Shown here in pieces: positions 30,160 to 37,623 of a stretch of 64,000 nt of DNA (positions within the stretch are counted from its first letter, which is position 1; each line of letters starts with the position of its first letter). Origin of the DNA: Nocardioides aromaticivorans (GTDB lineage Bacteria; Actinomycetota; Actinomycetes; Propionibacteriales; Nocardioidaceae); NCBI RefSeq assembly GCF_013408525.1, contig NZ_JACBZM010000001.1, forward strand, positions 4,030,001 to 4,094,000, written 5' to 3'. The notes beneath the pieces are model-generated. The model was not told the origin of the DNA, made no database searches, and saw only the letters and a program-made list of their open reading frames with translations. Made by a program: the position numbers and the translations under genes.

Positions 30160-30684
30160 ATGGCTGCACCACGCTTCACCGACCAGCTCAACGTCCAGAT
30201 CGGCAACGAGTTCGCCGCGCACAACCAGTACCTCGCGTGCGCCGTCTACTACGACGCCCTGACGATGCCGCAGCTGGCGGGCTTCTTCTACGCCCAGGCG
30301 CTGGAGGAGCGCGAGCACGCCATGATGATGGTGCAGTACCTCCTCGACACCGACGCCGACGTGGCGATCCCCGGCGTCGAGGCGCCGGTCTCCGGCTTCG
30401 CCGACATCACGGCGCCGATCTCCCTCGCCCTCGAGCAGGAGAAGCGCGTCACCGAGCAGATCTACGGCCTGCTGCGCATCGCGCGCGAGGAGAGCGACTT
30501 CGCCTCCGAGCAGTTCATGCAGTGGTTCATCAAGGAGCAGGTCGAGGAGGTCGCGACCATGAACGACCTGCTCGCCGTGGTGACCCGGAGCAAGGACGAC
30601 ATCAACGCGATCGAGGACTGGGTCGCCCGCGAGCAGGGAGCCGGCGCCGCCGACCCGACGGCTCCGGCCGCCGCCGGCGCCTGA
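30160..30684 (+). CDS. Bacterial non-haem ferritin
   Basis: Iron-storage cage subunit with ferroxidase activity. 174 residues, a four-helix bundle. Di-iron ligands: Glu in 'QIGNEFAAHNQYLACA' (about 14), the ExxH 'EEREHAMMM' (about 47-50), Glu in 'ALEQEKRVTEQI', and 'FIKEQVEEV' with Glu/Gln near 127-130. Start at ATG 30160 (MAAPRFTDQL). The C-terminal tail is Ala/Pro-rich. It lies next to a gene with an IdeR-like box, matching the IdeR control of ferritin known in mycobacteria. Confidence 0.94.
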   Translation: MAAPRFTDQLNVQIGNEFAAHNQYLACAVYYDALTMPQLAGFFYAQALEEREHAMMMVQYLLDTDADVAIPGVEAPVSGFADITAPISLALEQEKRVTEQIYGLLRIAREESDFASEQFMQWFIKEQVEEVATMNDLLAVVTRSKDDINAIEDWVAREQGAGAADPTAPAAAGA

Positions 30685-30687
30685 TCC

Positions 30688-31308
30688 CTACGCCTTGCGC
30701 GGATGGCGGCGCCGGTAGACCAGCACCGCCACCACGACGCCGAGCGCGAGGCCGACCAGGCCGCTGATCCCGGGCGCGCGGTCGCCCCCGATGGCCATGC
30801 CGATGCCCAGCCCGGCGGTGCAGATGACCAGGGCCAGGCTGACGACGAGCACGTTGAAGAACATCTCGCGGAAGTAGGTCCGGGAGAAGCTCTCGCCGGG
30901 CCGCGCGGAGGCCGCGGGAGCGGCGGTGGCCGCAGGTGCGGTGGCCACGGCCGGGGCCGCGGGACGCGGTGCGGCGGTCGTCGTACCGGGGGAGAGCGGG
31001 ATGGCCTTGACGACCGCACTCGCCGGCAGCCGCCCGTAGATGTGCGGGAAGGTCTCCTCGACGCCCGGAGCCGGCGGCTCCTCGACGACGGGTACGTCGA
31101 GCAGGTCGGTGTCGATCTCCAGCAGCACGAGCGGCTCGGCGACATCGGCGTAGAACCGGTCGCGCACGGCCGTCCACTGGTCCGCGCGACTGGCGTGGAT
31201 GAAGCCCTCCTCGGCCAGCGACCGGCCGAGCGTCGACGTGGTGTACGCGCCTGACGCCTCGGCGGCCGCCCACTCCGAGGCGAGGGCGAGGTGGAAGATC
31301 GTGGCCAT
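30688..31308 (-). CDS. DUF952 domain protein with C-terminal membrane anchor
   Basis: 206 residues. The N-terminal DUF952 domain (about 1-112) has the usual 'FHLALASEWAAAEASGAYTTSTL', 'EEGFIHASRADQ' and 'FPHIYGRLP' segments. Then comes an Ala/Pro linker and two predicted membrane helices (about 148-168 and 178-196), ending with basic 'YRRRHPRKA'. DUF952 proteins are usually about 110 residues and soluble, so the anchored form is an unusual fusion. Function unknown. Its stop is 3 bp from the ferritin stop (convergent). Confidence 0.85.
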   Translation of the reverse strand: MATIFHLALASEWAAAEASGAYTTSTLGRSLAEEGFIHASRADQWTAVRDRFYADVAEPLVLLEIDTDLLDVPVVEEPPAPGVEETFPHIYGRLPASAVVKAIPLSPGTTTAAPRPAAPAVATAPAATAAPAASARPGESFSRTYFREMFFNVLVVSLALVICTAGLGIGMAIGGDRAPGISGLVGLALGVVVAVLVYRRRHPRKA

Positions 31309-31345
31309 GGCCGCGATCTTGCCAGCACGGCTTGGTTCGCTTCCC

Positions 31346-31351
31346 TACGGT
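31346..31351 (+). promoter_or_regulatory. -10 element TACGGT upstream of the LCP gene
   Basis: TACGGT ends 8 nt before ATG 31360, close to leaderless spacing. The intergenic region is shared with the divergent DUF952 gene. Confidence 0.45.
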
Positions 31352-31359
31352 GGGGTGCG

Positions 31360-32556
31360 ATGACCGACACAACGGCAGGACCCCGGCGGCGCGGCAGGCG
31401 GAAGGCCCCGCAGCCCGGGCGCACGGTGGCGCGTGTGATCGTGGCGAGCCTGGTCAGCCTCGGGCTGGTGACCGGCGTGGGCGTGGCCCTCGTCTACGCC
31501 CACTGGAACGGCAACCTGACGGTCAAGAAGGTCGACGACCTCGTGACCGACCGACCGGACCGGTCGGGTGGCGAGGAGGTCAACATCCTGGTGATGGGCG
31601 ACGACACCCGCGCGGGCAAGGGCAACAAGATCGACGGCGCCGGCGGGGGTGGCTCCGACACGACGATCCTCTTCCACCTCTCGGCCGACCGGGAGTTCGC
31701 CTACGGCATCTCGATCCCGCGCGACACGCTCGTCGACCGGCCGGAGTGCAAGAAGGAGGACGGCTCGGTCACGCCGGCCAAGGCCGACGCGATCTGGAAC
31801 GAGGCCTACGCCGTCGCCGGCCCCAGCTGCACCATCCAGCAGTTCGAGAGCCTGACCGACATCCTCGTCGACAACTACGTGGTCGTCGACTTCAACGGCT
31901 TCAAGGACATGGTCGACGCGCTCGACGGCGTCGAGGTCTGCATCCCCGAGGACATCGTCGACGAGGACGCCGGCATCACCCTCAAGGCGGGCACCCGGGA
32001 GATCGAGGGAGACGAGGCGCTGAGCTACGTGCGCGTGCGCAAGGGCGTCGCCGGTGGCGACGGCACCGACCCCCAGCGGATCAAGCGCCAGCAGGCGTTC
32101 ATGGCGTCGATGATCAACGAGGCGCTCCGGGCCGACATGCTGGCCCGTCCCGACCAGCTGATCGGCTTCATCAACGCCACCACCAAGTCACTCACCACCG
32201 ACTTCGAGAACATCGGCCAGATGGCCGACCTCGCCCGCTCCTTCCAGGGCATCGGCCTCGACAACATCTCCTTCGTGACCACGCCGTGGGTGTACTCGAC
32301 CGCACAGGAGGGCCGCGTCGAGTTGACCGACGACGTCGCGAAGCTGTGGCGTCTGGTCCGCCAGGACAAGGAGCTGACCCGCGACTTCCGCGACGACTCC
32401 ATCAACGCGGCCGACGACCCCGACGGCAGCCCGTCGGCCTCCGGCAGCGCCTCCGGTACGCCGGAGGGGTCGGCCTCCGCGTCCGCCGGCGACCCGTCGA
32501 CGGACGCGACCGAGGAGCCGGTCGAGGAGGAGCCGGCGTCGCCGGGGCTCTGCTAG
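31360..32556 (+). CDS. LytR-CpsA-Psr family glycopolymer ligase-like protein
   Basis: 398 residues: a basic cytoplasmic N-terminus, one membrane helix (about 28-48, 'VIVASLVSLGLVTGVGVALVY'), then the extracellular LCP domain (about 75-290). Conserved arginines and acids of the pyrophosphate site are visible in 'DDTRAGKGNKIDG', 'SDTTILFHLSADR', 'GISIPRDTLVD', and 'LSYVRVRKGV...DPQRIKRQQ'. A Ser/Ala/Glu-rich tail follows. The family attaches teichoic acid or arabinogalactan to peptidoglycan. The paired cysteines (Cys128 and Cys151 region) could form a disulphide. Confidence 0.92.
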   Translation: MTDTTAGPRRRGRRKAPQPGRTVARVIVASLVSLGLVTGVGVALVYAHWNGNLTVKKVDDLVTDRPDRSGGEEVNILVMGDDTRAGKGNKIDGAGGGGSDTTILFHLSADREFAYGISIPRDTLVDRPECKKEDGSVTPAKADAIWNEAYAVAGPSCTIQQFESLTDILVDNYVVVDFNGFKDMVDALDGVEVCIPEDIVDEDAGITLKAGTREIEGDEALSYVRVRKGVAGGDGTDPQRIKRQQAFMASMINEALRADMLARPDQLIGFINATTKSLTTDFENIGQMADLARSFQGIGLDNISFVTTPWVYSTAQEGRVELTDDVAKLWRLVRQDKELTRDFRDDSINAADDPDGSPSASGSASGTPEGSASASAGDPSTDATEEPVEEEPASPGLC

Positions 32557-32586
32557 ACCCGCCGCCACCTCTGCCCAGGAACACGC

Positions 32587-32602
32587 GGCGGAGCGCTCCG
32601 CC
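32587..32602. terminator. 16-bp palindrome between convergent LCP and nucS genes
   Basis: GGCGGAGC-GCTCCGCC is a perfect palindrome in the 53-bp convergent gap. It would form a hairpin on either strand and may be a bidirectional terminator. No T-run. Confidence 0.45.
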
Positions 32603-32609
32603 CGCGGGA

Positions 32610-33308
32610 TCAGAACAGCCGGTCCTCGGCGTTGTCGAGCCCGCGCAGGGCGTCGTAGTCGACGACGGCGCAGGTGATGCCGCGGTCCTCGGCGAGCACG
32701 CGGGCCTGCGGCTTGATCTCCTGCGCGGCGAAGATGCCGCGGACCGCGCCCTTGGTGGTGAGCAGCGGGTCGCGGTTGAGCAGCTCGAGGTAGCGGGTGA
32801 GCTGCTCGACGCCGTCGATCTCGCCGCGCCGCTTGATCTCGACGGCGACGCTGAGGCCGGCCTCGTCGCGGCACATCAGGTCGACCGGCCCGATCGCGGT
32901 CGGGAACTCGCGCCGCACCAGCGTCAGCCCCGCCGACAGGGTCGCGGGGTGCTCGGCGAGGAGCTCCTGGAGGTGCTTCTCGACGCCGTCCTTCTGCAGG
33001 CCGGGGTCGATCCCGAGGTCGTGCTCGCTGTCGTGGAGGATCTCCTCGACGAGGATCCGCAGTGTGTCCGGCGTCTGGCCCTTGGGTGCCTTCGCCGTCA
33101 CGGTCCACTCGACCTGGCCGTCGTCGGTCGTGCCCTCGCGCACGGTGCACGGCGGCGACATCCAGTTCAGGGGCTTGTACGAGCCGCCGTCGGAGTGCAC
33201 GAGCACCGACCCGTCCGACTTCAGCATGAGCACCCGGGTCGCCATCGGGAGGTGTGCGGTCAATCGGCCTGCATAGTCCACCTGGCAGCGCGCCACGACG
33301 AGTCTCAC
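32610..33308 (-). CDS. nucS: Mismatch-specific endonuclease NucS/EndoMS
   Basis: Cuts both strands at mismatches; replaces MutSL in many actinobacteria. 232 residues. N-terminal OB-like half with '[42 protein letters not shown]' segments (about 10-55). C-terminal PD-(D/E)XK nuclease half with '[22 protein letters not shown]' (Asp and E-x-K about 150-170), then '[10 protein letters not shown]'. GTG 33308 gives the normal '[12 protein letters not shown]' start and has a TATGTT 8 nt upstream. Divergent from the YggU gene with overlapping promoters. Confidence 0.95.
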   Translation of the reverse strand: MRLVVARCQVDYAGRLTAHLPMATRVLMLKSDGSVLVHSDGGSYKPLNWMSPPCTVREGTTDDGQVEWTVTAKAPKGQTPDTLRILVEEILHDSEHDLGIDPGLQKDGVEKHLQELLAEHPATLSAGLTLVRREFPTAIGPVDLMCRDEAGLSVAVEIKRRGEIDGVEQLTRYLELLNRDPLLTTKGAVRGIFAAQEIKPQARVLAEDRGITCAVVDYDALRGLDNAEDRLF

Positions 33309-33316
33309 GGGGAAGG

Positions 33317-33326
33317 AACATACCCT
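33317..33326. promoter_or_regulatory. Overlapping divergent -10 elements of nucS and the YggU gene
   Basis: Plus strand TACCCT (33321-33326) ends 7 nt before GTG 33334. Minus strand TATGTT (complement of 33317-33322) ends 8 nt before GTG 33308. They share two base pairs (33321-33322), so polymerase can occupy only one promoter at a time. Both transcripts would be leaderless. Confidence 0.6.
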
Positions 33327-33333
33327 CAGCCCC

Positions 33334-33636
33334 GTGGAGATCGAGCCCGACCAGCCCTGGTGGCGTCCCGAGCAGGGGAGTACGACGACCTGGCTGCTCT
33401 CCGTCCGGGTGCAGCCGGGCGCGTCCCGCACCGGCGTGGCCGGTCCGACGGGCCCCGAGGGCGCCGAGCTGAAGGTCCGGCTCGCGTCGCCCCCGGTGGA
33501 CGGTCGGGCCAACGAGGAGCTGGTCCGCTGGCTGGCGCGCGAGCTCGGCGTACCGCGCTCGGCCGTGACGCTGGTGCGCGGCCAGACGTCGCGGTCGAAG
33601 CAGCTGCGGATCGACACCACGAACCGGCGGAGCTGA
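33334..33636 (+). CDS. DUF167/YggU family protein
   Basis: 100 residues, whole-length DUF167 fold: '[19 protein letters not shown]', '[29 protein letters not shown]', '[16 protein letters not shown]'. The conserved 'PPVDGRAN' and 'GxxSRxK' are present. Function of the family is unknown. GTG 33334 is supported by the leaderless -10 in front. Overlapping divergence with nucS might hint at linked expression. Confidence 0.92.
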   Translation: MEIEPDQPWWRPEQGSTTTWLLSVRVQPGASRTGVAGPTGPEGAELKVRLASPPVDGRANEELVRWLARELGVPRSAVTLVRGQTSRSKQLRIDTTNRRS

Positions 33637-33672
33637 GCACGTCGTGTGACTTCCGTCTCGATGTGTCCACAT

Positions 33673-33690
33673 GGTTACCGACGGGTAGCC
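33673..33690. promoter_or_regulatory. GGTTACC-N4-GGTAGCC element upstream of the hydroxybutyryl-CoA dehydrogenase gene
   Basis: GGTTACC (33673-33679), GACG spacer, GGTAGCC (33684-33690), 31 nt before ATG 33722. It matches the elements at meaA and ccr. A -10-like CAGAAT (33709-33714) is 7 nt before the ATG, so the element would sit around -49 to -32. A short hairpin (about 33691-33708) lies between. Confidence 0.6.
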
Positions 33691-33721
33691 GCAGGCCCTT
33701 CGGGCTGCCAGAATCCGGCGC

Positions 33722-34891
33722 ATGACTTCGAGCGAGCAGATCTTCAACACGCTGGTGCTCCCGTACCTGAACCACGCGGTGCGCACCTACGAGTCGGGCT
33801 ACGCCTCGGTGGCCGACATCGACGCCGCGATGCGCTTCGGCTGCGGCTACCCCAAGGGCCCGCTGACCGTGGTCGACGAGATCGGCGCCGCCCAGGTCCG
33901 TGACCTCCTCGCCGCGCGCTACGCCGAGACCGGCGACCACCTGCACCAGCCGGCCGACCTGCTGGAGAAGCTCGTCGCCGAGGGGCGCACCTTCGCCGAC
34001 GAGGCGGCCGCTGCCGGCGAGTCCGCCGCGCCGCAGTTCAAGCACGACATCAACCGGGTCGGCGTCGTCGGCACCGGCACGATGGCGTCCGGCATCGTCC
34101 AGGTCTTCGCCCAGGCCGGCTACGACGTCGTCTACGTCGGCCGCACCCAGGAGAAGCTCGACGGCGTCATCGGCTACATCACCAAGAACCTCGACCGGGC
34201 CATCGCCAAGGGCAAGGGCACCGAGGCGGACAAGGACGCGCTGCTCGGCCGCCTGACCGGGGCCGTCGAGCGCGAGGCGCTGGGCGACGTCGACATCGTC
34301 ATCGAGGCCATCGCCGAGGACCTCGAGATCAAGCTCGAGCTGTTCCGCGACCTCGACAAGATCGTCAAGCCGGGCGCGATCCTCGCGACCACGACGTCGT
34401 CGCTGCCGATCACCAAGCTCGGCGAGGCCACCGGCCGCCCGCAGGACGTCATCGGCATGCACTTCTTCAACCCGGCCCCCGTGATGAAGCTCGTCGAGAT
34501 CATCACCACCGCCGACACCTCCGCCGACGTCGACGAGACCGTCCGCGCGCTGACCGCCAATGTCGGCAAGGTCGGCGTCTCGGCCGGCGACCGCTCGGGC
34601 TTCATCGTCAACCTGCTCCTCTTCCCCTACCTCAACGACGCCATCAAGCTGGCCGAGGGTGGCGAGGAGCTGGCCACGATCGACGCCGCGATCAAGGAGA
34701 CGGCCGCCTTCCCGATGGGCCCGTTCGAGCTGCTCGACGTGGTCGGCAACGACGTGTCGCTGGCGATCCAGAAGGAGCTGTACGGCGAGTTCGGCGAGCC
34801 CGGCTTCGCCCCCGCGAAGACGCTCGAGGACAAGGTCGCGGCCGGCGAGCTCGGTCGCAAGACCGGCAAGGGCTTCCACGACTACTCCTGA
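33722..34891 (+). CDS. 3-hydroxybutyryl-CoA dehydrogenase with duplicated helical domain
   Basis: NAD(P)-dependent interconversion of acetoacetyl-CoA and 3-hydroxybutyryl-CoA. 389 residues, about 100 more than a standard enzyme. The NAD domain (about 108-290) has 'RVGVVGTGTMASGIVQVF' (GxGxxG about 117) and the catalytic His in 'GMHFFNPAPVMKLVEII'. The C-terminal 3HCDH helical domain (about 293-388) has 'FPYLNDAIKLAEGG...PMGPFELLDVVG'. The N-terminus (about 8-95) is a second copy of that helical domain ('LPYLNHAVRTYESG...PKGPLTVVDEIG'). Likely step 2 of the ethylmalonyl-CoA pathway; carries the shared upstream element. Confidence 0.9.
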   Translation: MTSSEQIFNTLVLPYLNHAVRTYESGYASVADIDAAMRFGCGYPKGPLTVVDEIGAAQVRDLLAARYAETGDHLHQPADLLEKLVAEGRTFADEAAAAGESAAPQFKHDINRVGVVGTGTMASGIVQVFAQAGYDVVYVGRTQEKLDGVIGYITKNLDRAIAKGKGTEADKDALLGRLTGAVEREALGDVDIVIEAIAEDLEIKLELFRDLDKIVKPGAILATTTSSLPITKLGEATGRPQDVIGMHFFNPAPVMKLVEIITTADTSADVDETVRALTANVGKVGVSAGDRSGFIVNLLLFPYLNDAIKLAEGGEELATIDAAIKETAAFPMGPFELLDVVGNDVSLAIQKELYGEFGEPGFAPAKTLEDKVAAGELGRKTGKGFHDYS

Positions 34892-34995
34892 TGGTGCGGG
34901 CGCGTCTCCGGCGCGTTGATGGGGGCAGCAAGCTGCCGTCGCGCGCCTCCAGCCGCGCTGCCGCACTGGCTGCTGATGCCGCCACGCCCGCCCGA

Positions 34996-35001
34996 TAGGG
35001 T
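34996..35001 (+). promoter_or_regulatory. -10 element TAGGGT for leaderless hydrolase gene
   Basis: TAGGGT ends 6 nt before ATG 35008. The same TAGGGT-CGGCGC-ATG string occurs before the HAD gene at 61260. Confidence 0.5.
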
Positions 35002-35007
35002 CGGCGC

Positions 35008-35802
35008 ATGACGCTTCACCACACGGCTCTCGGTTCCACCGGGAGCCGTGTGGTCTTTCTCCACGGCCTCTTCGGCCAGGGCAAGAACTGGACCGGGATC
35101 GCCAAGCAGCTCGCCGAGAAGCACCGCGTGCTGCTGCTCGACCTGCCGCACCACGGCCGCTCGTCCTGGCCCGAGCGCTTCGACTTCGCCGAGTCGGCCG
35201 GGCTGGTCGCGGAGGCGATCACCGCGCACGGTGGTGACGAGCCGGTGACCCTCGTCGGCCACTCGCTCGGCGGCAAGGTCGCCATGGTCCTGGCCCTGCT
35301 GCACCGCGAGCGCGTCGAGCGCCTCTGCGTCGCCGACATCTCGCCGGTGCGCTACGACGAGAGCCGGGAGTTCCCGGGCTACATCGAGGCCATGCGCGGC
35401 ATGGACCTCGCCCAGGTCGTGCACCGCTCCGACGCCGAGCGCCTGCTGGAGCCGGCGGTGCCGGACCCCGTCGTGCGCTCGTTCCTGCTGCAGAACCTGC
35501 GCCGCGACCCCGAGGCCGCGTCGGGCTGGAGCTGGCAGGCCAACCTCGACGTGCTCGACCGCGACCTCGGGGTCATCAGCGACTGGCCGGAGGAGGAGCT
35601 GGCCGGCGCGGCGCCGTACGACGGACCGGTGCTGTGGCTCGCCGGAGGCCGGTCGAGCTACGTCCAGCCCGCGTACGACGCCGCGATGGACCGCTGGTTC
35701 CCGCGCAACCGCAAGGTGACCCTGAAGGACACCGGCCACTGGCTGCACTCGGAGCGCCCCGAGCTCTTCCTCGAGGTGCTCAAGCGGTTCCTGGGGGACT
35801 GA
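35008..35802 (+). CDS. Alpha/beta hydrolase (YbfF-like esterase)
   Basis: 264 residues, alpha/beta-hydrolase fold. 'VVFLHGLFGQGKNWTGIAKQL' carries the oxyanion HG motif (about 15), the nucleophile elbow is 'LVGHSLGGKVAMVLAL' (Ser about 86), and the catalytic His is in 'DTGHWLHSERPELF' near the C-terminus. The overall pattern ('LPHHGRS', 'DISPVRY') resembles the YbfF acyl-CoA thioesterase/esterase group. Single gene with its own leaderless promoter. Substrate unknown. Confidence 0.88.
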   Translation: MTLHHTALGSTGSRVVFLHGLFGQGKNWTGIAKQLAEKHRVLLLDLPHHGRSSWPERFDFAESAGLVAEAITAHGGDEPVTLVGHSLGGKVAMVLALLHRERVERLCVADISPVRYDESREFPGYIEAMRGMDLAQVVHRSDAERLLEPAVPDPVVRSFLLQNLRRDPEAASGWSWQANLDVLDRDLGVISDWPEEELAGAAPYDGPVLWLAGGRSSYVQPAYDAAMDRWFPRNRKVTLKDTGHWLHSERPELFLEVLKRFLGD

Positions 35803-35811
35803 GCGGGGCGC

Positions 35812-36969
35812 TCACCAGATCGACTCGGCGTACTCCGGGTGGTCGATGAAGGGGTTCCGGTTGCCCTGGTAGCTGCCGTAGATGAGGTTGTTGCGCGCCC
35901 GCTCGGCCGCCGACACGGGGTCGGCCGCGTGCCAGGCCAGCAGCACCGAGATCTTGCCGAGATAGGCCGTCGACCCGTTGATGCTGTCGTTGAGCTCGAG
36001 GTCGGCGAAGCCGTCGCCGCCCTCGTAGCGCACGGCCATGTACATCAGCCCGCGGGCGACGTCGCCCTTGACCGAGTCGCGCGGCTCGAACGAGTCGGCG
36101 TCGGAGAAGCAGTCGGGACACTGGGCGACCGCGGAGCCGCCGTTGTCGAAGTCCTTGTTGCCGCGGGTGGAGTTGACCGTGACGTCCTCGGGCCGCAGGT
36201 GGTGGAGGTCGGTGCCGGGACCGTTGCTCGTGCCGAAGCCGCCGTGGCTCTGCGGCCAGGTGTGCTCACGGTTCCAGTCGTCGGGGTCGCCGCCGTTGGT
36301 GGTCTTGGCGATCGAGCGCCCGGAGTAGAACTCGATCACGTTGCTGGAGTTGTTCGGGTCGGCGTCGGTGACCTTCAGCGCCTCCCAGACCTGGGCGTAG
36401 GTCAGTGTCGTGTGCCCGTCGATGATCCCGTGCAGCGCGGTCGCCAGCGCGGCGCCGCTCTTGCCGGCAGCGGGGTCGTAGTAGCCCGCGGGGATCGAGG
36501 GGTCGGTGCCGCCGCCCCCGCCTCCGCCGCTGCCGACGACGGCGAACGCGGTGCCGTCCTTCAGGCCCGGATGCGAGAAGTACGCCGCCAGCGTGCCGGT
36601 GACGTCGATCTGATTGCCCATGAGCGAGGGGTTCGACCGCAGCCCGAAGGACGCGCGGAAGGCCGACGGGATCTGCACGTAGACCATCTGGCTGGTCGAG
36701 GTCGTGCCGGGGGAGTCCGCGAGCGCGAGCGCGTAGTCGTTGGGGAAGCCGCTGGTGACGACGGTCGAGGTCGCGGTCGGCTGCCCGACGACGTACCCGC
36801 GGACCGTCGCGACGGACGAGTTCTGGGTGGCGATCGCCTGCGTCACGGTGATCGGCGTCGCCGCGGCGGCCGTGTCCGGTCGCGGGGCGACGAGCAGCAG
36901 GGACGAGAGGAGGAGGGTGAGGACGAGCGCGCCCAGAGGGCGTCGTCGCATCCCGAGCATGCGAGTCAT
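35812..36969 (-). CDS. Secreted endonuclease I (EndA/NucM) family nuclease
   Basis: 385 residues. Signal peptide at about 1-36 (basic start, 'LVLTLLLSSLLLVAPRPDTAAA'), so exported. Next is a beta-rich OB-like module (about 37-145, 'VATVRGYVVGQPTATSTVV') as in bacterial secreted nucleases, a Gly-rich linker ('VVGSGGGGGGGTDPSIPAGY'), then the nuclease domain (about 165-385) with the beta-beta-alpha metal motif in 'WNREHTWPQSHGG' and 'DLHHLRPEDVTVNSTRGN'. Two Cys in 'AQCPDCFSDAD' may form a disulphide or bind metal. Likely extracellular DNA/RNA degradation for nutrients. Confidence 0.9.
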   Translation of the reverse strand: MTRMLGMRRRPLGALVLTLLLSSLLLVAPRPDTAAAATPITVTQAIATQNSSVATVRGYVVGQPTATSTVVTSGFPNDYALALADSPGTTSTSQMVYVQIPSAFRASFGLRSNPSLMGNQIDVTGTLAAYFSHPGLKDGTAFAVVGSGGGGGGGTDPSIPAGYYDPAAGKSGAALATALHGIIDGHTTLTYAQVWEALKVTDADPNNSSNVIEFYSGRSIAKTTNGGDPDDWNREHTWPQSHGGFGTSNGPGTDLHHLRPEDVTVNSTRGNKDFDNGGSAVAQCPDCFSDADSFEPRDSVKGDVARGLMYMAVRYEGGDGFADLELNDSINGSTAYLGKISVLLAWHAADPVSAAERARNNLIYGSYQGNRNPFIDHPEYAESIW

Positions 36970-37032
36970 GGGCAGATCCTGCCCCGCGCGGGCCGGCCCG
37001 GCCAGACCCCCGGCCGAGATGTCACACGGACG

Positions 37033-37584
37033 TCACTCGCCGGCCTCCTCCGCCTCCGCCTGCCGGGCACGGTACGCCGCGACCGCGTTGCGGTTGCCGC
37101 ACGTGACCGAGCAGAAGCGGCGGGAGCGGTTGCGGGACAGGTCGAGCACGATGCCCTCGCAGGTCTCGTCGGCGCAGATCGCGAGCCGGGACATCTCGTC
37201 GGCGCGGATCACGTCGATCATCGCCATCGCGGTCTCGACGACGATCCGCTCGGCGAGGGGACGGTCCGGTGCGATCGCGTGCAGGTGCCAGTCCAGGCCG
37301 TCGTGGCGCTGGAGCTGGGGGAGCGCCTGCGCGTCCCGGAGCATCTCGTTGACGATCCGCACGGCCTCGTCGCGGTGTGCCGTCAGCACCGCCCGCAGGC
37401 GGGGGACGATGGCGTGCACCTCGTCGACCTCGGCCTGGTCGCCGTCGTGGCGACCGGTGTAGCCGAAGTCGGCGAAGAAGTCGTCGAGCTCCTCGGGCGT
37501 CCTCAGCCCGACCGGCTCCAGCTCGGAGTTGACGAGCGTGACCGCGGCCTGGAGCGATGCGGCGGTGTCATGGGTGAAAACCAC
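37033..37584 (-). CDS. CGNR zinc-finger transcription regulator-like protein
   Basis: 183 residues. A helical N-terminal 'stress-induced' ligand-type domain (about 1-130) is followed by the C-terminal CGNR zinc finger: Cys residues in 'AICADETCEGIVLDLSRNRSRRFCSVTCGNRNAVAAYRAR' segments (about 137-175), with the namesake Cys-Gly-Asn-Arg. GTG 37584 has TAACCT 6 nt upstream. Divergent from an EamA exporter only 39 bp away, so probably its regulator (inference). Split here for clarity: the finger uses four cysteines as C-x4-C and C-x3-C. Confidence 0.85.
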   Translation of the reverse strand: MVFTHDTAASLQAAVTLVNSELEPVGLRTPEELDDFFADFGYTGRHDGDQAEVDEVHAIVPRLRAVLTAHRDEAVRIVNEMLRDAQALPQLQRHDGLDWHLHAIAPDRPLAERIVVETAMAMIDVIRADEMSRLAICADETCEGIVLDLSRNRSRRFCSVTCGNRNAVAAYRARQAEAEEAGE

Positions 37585-37585
37585 T

Positions 37586-37615
37586 TTGACAGGTTACCGC
37601 AGTCAGGACTACCGT
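37586..37615 (+). promoter_or_regulatory. Divergent promoter region between CGNR regulator and EamA exporter genes
   Basis: Plus strand: TTGACA (37586-37591), 18-bp spacer, TACCGT (37610-37615), then 8 nt to ATG 37624. Minus strand: TAACCT (complement of 37591-37596) ends 6 nt before GTG 37584. The plus -35 and minus -10 share base 37591, so the two promoters exclude each other and one bound regulator could control both. Confidence 0.6.
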
Positions 37616-37623
37616 CATGAGTC

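Noticed and set aside
37592..37609. Possible fourth GGTTACC element near the EamA/CGNR genes
   Set aside because: Only the GGTTACC half is present; the second half (TCAGGAC) does not fit, and it is explained by the CGNR -10 (TAACCT).
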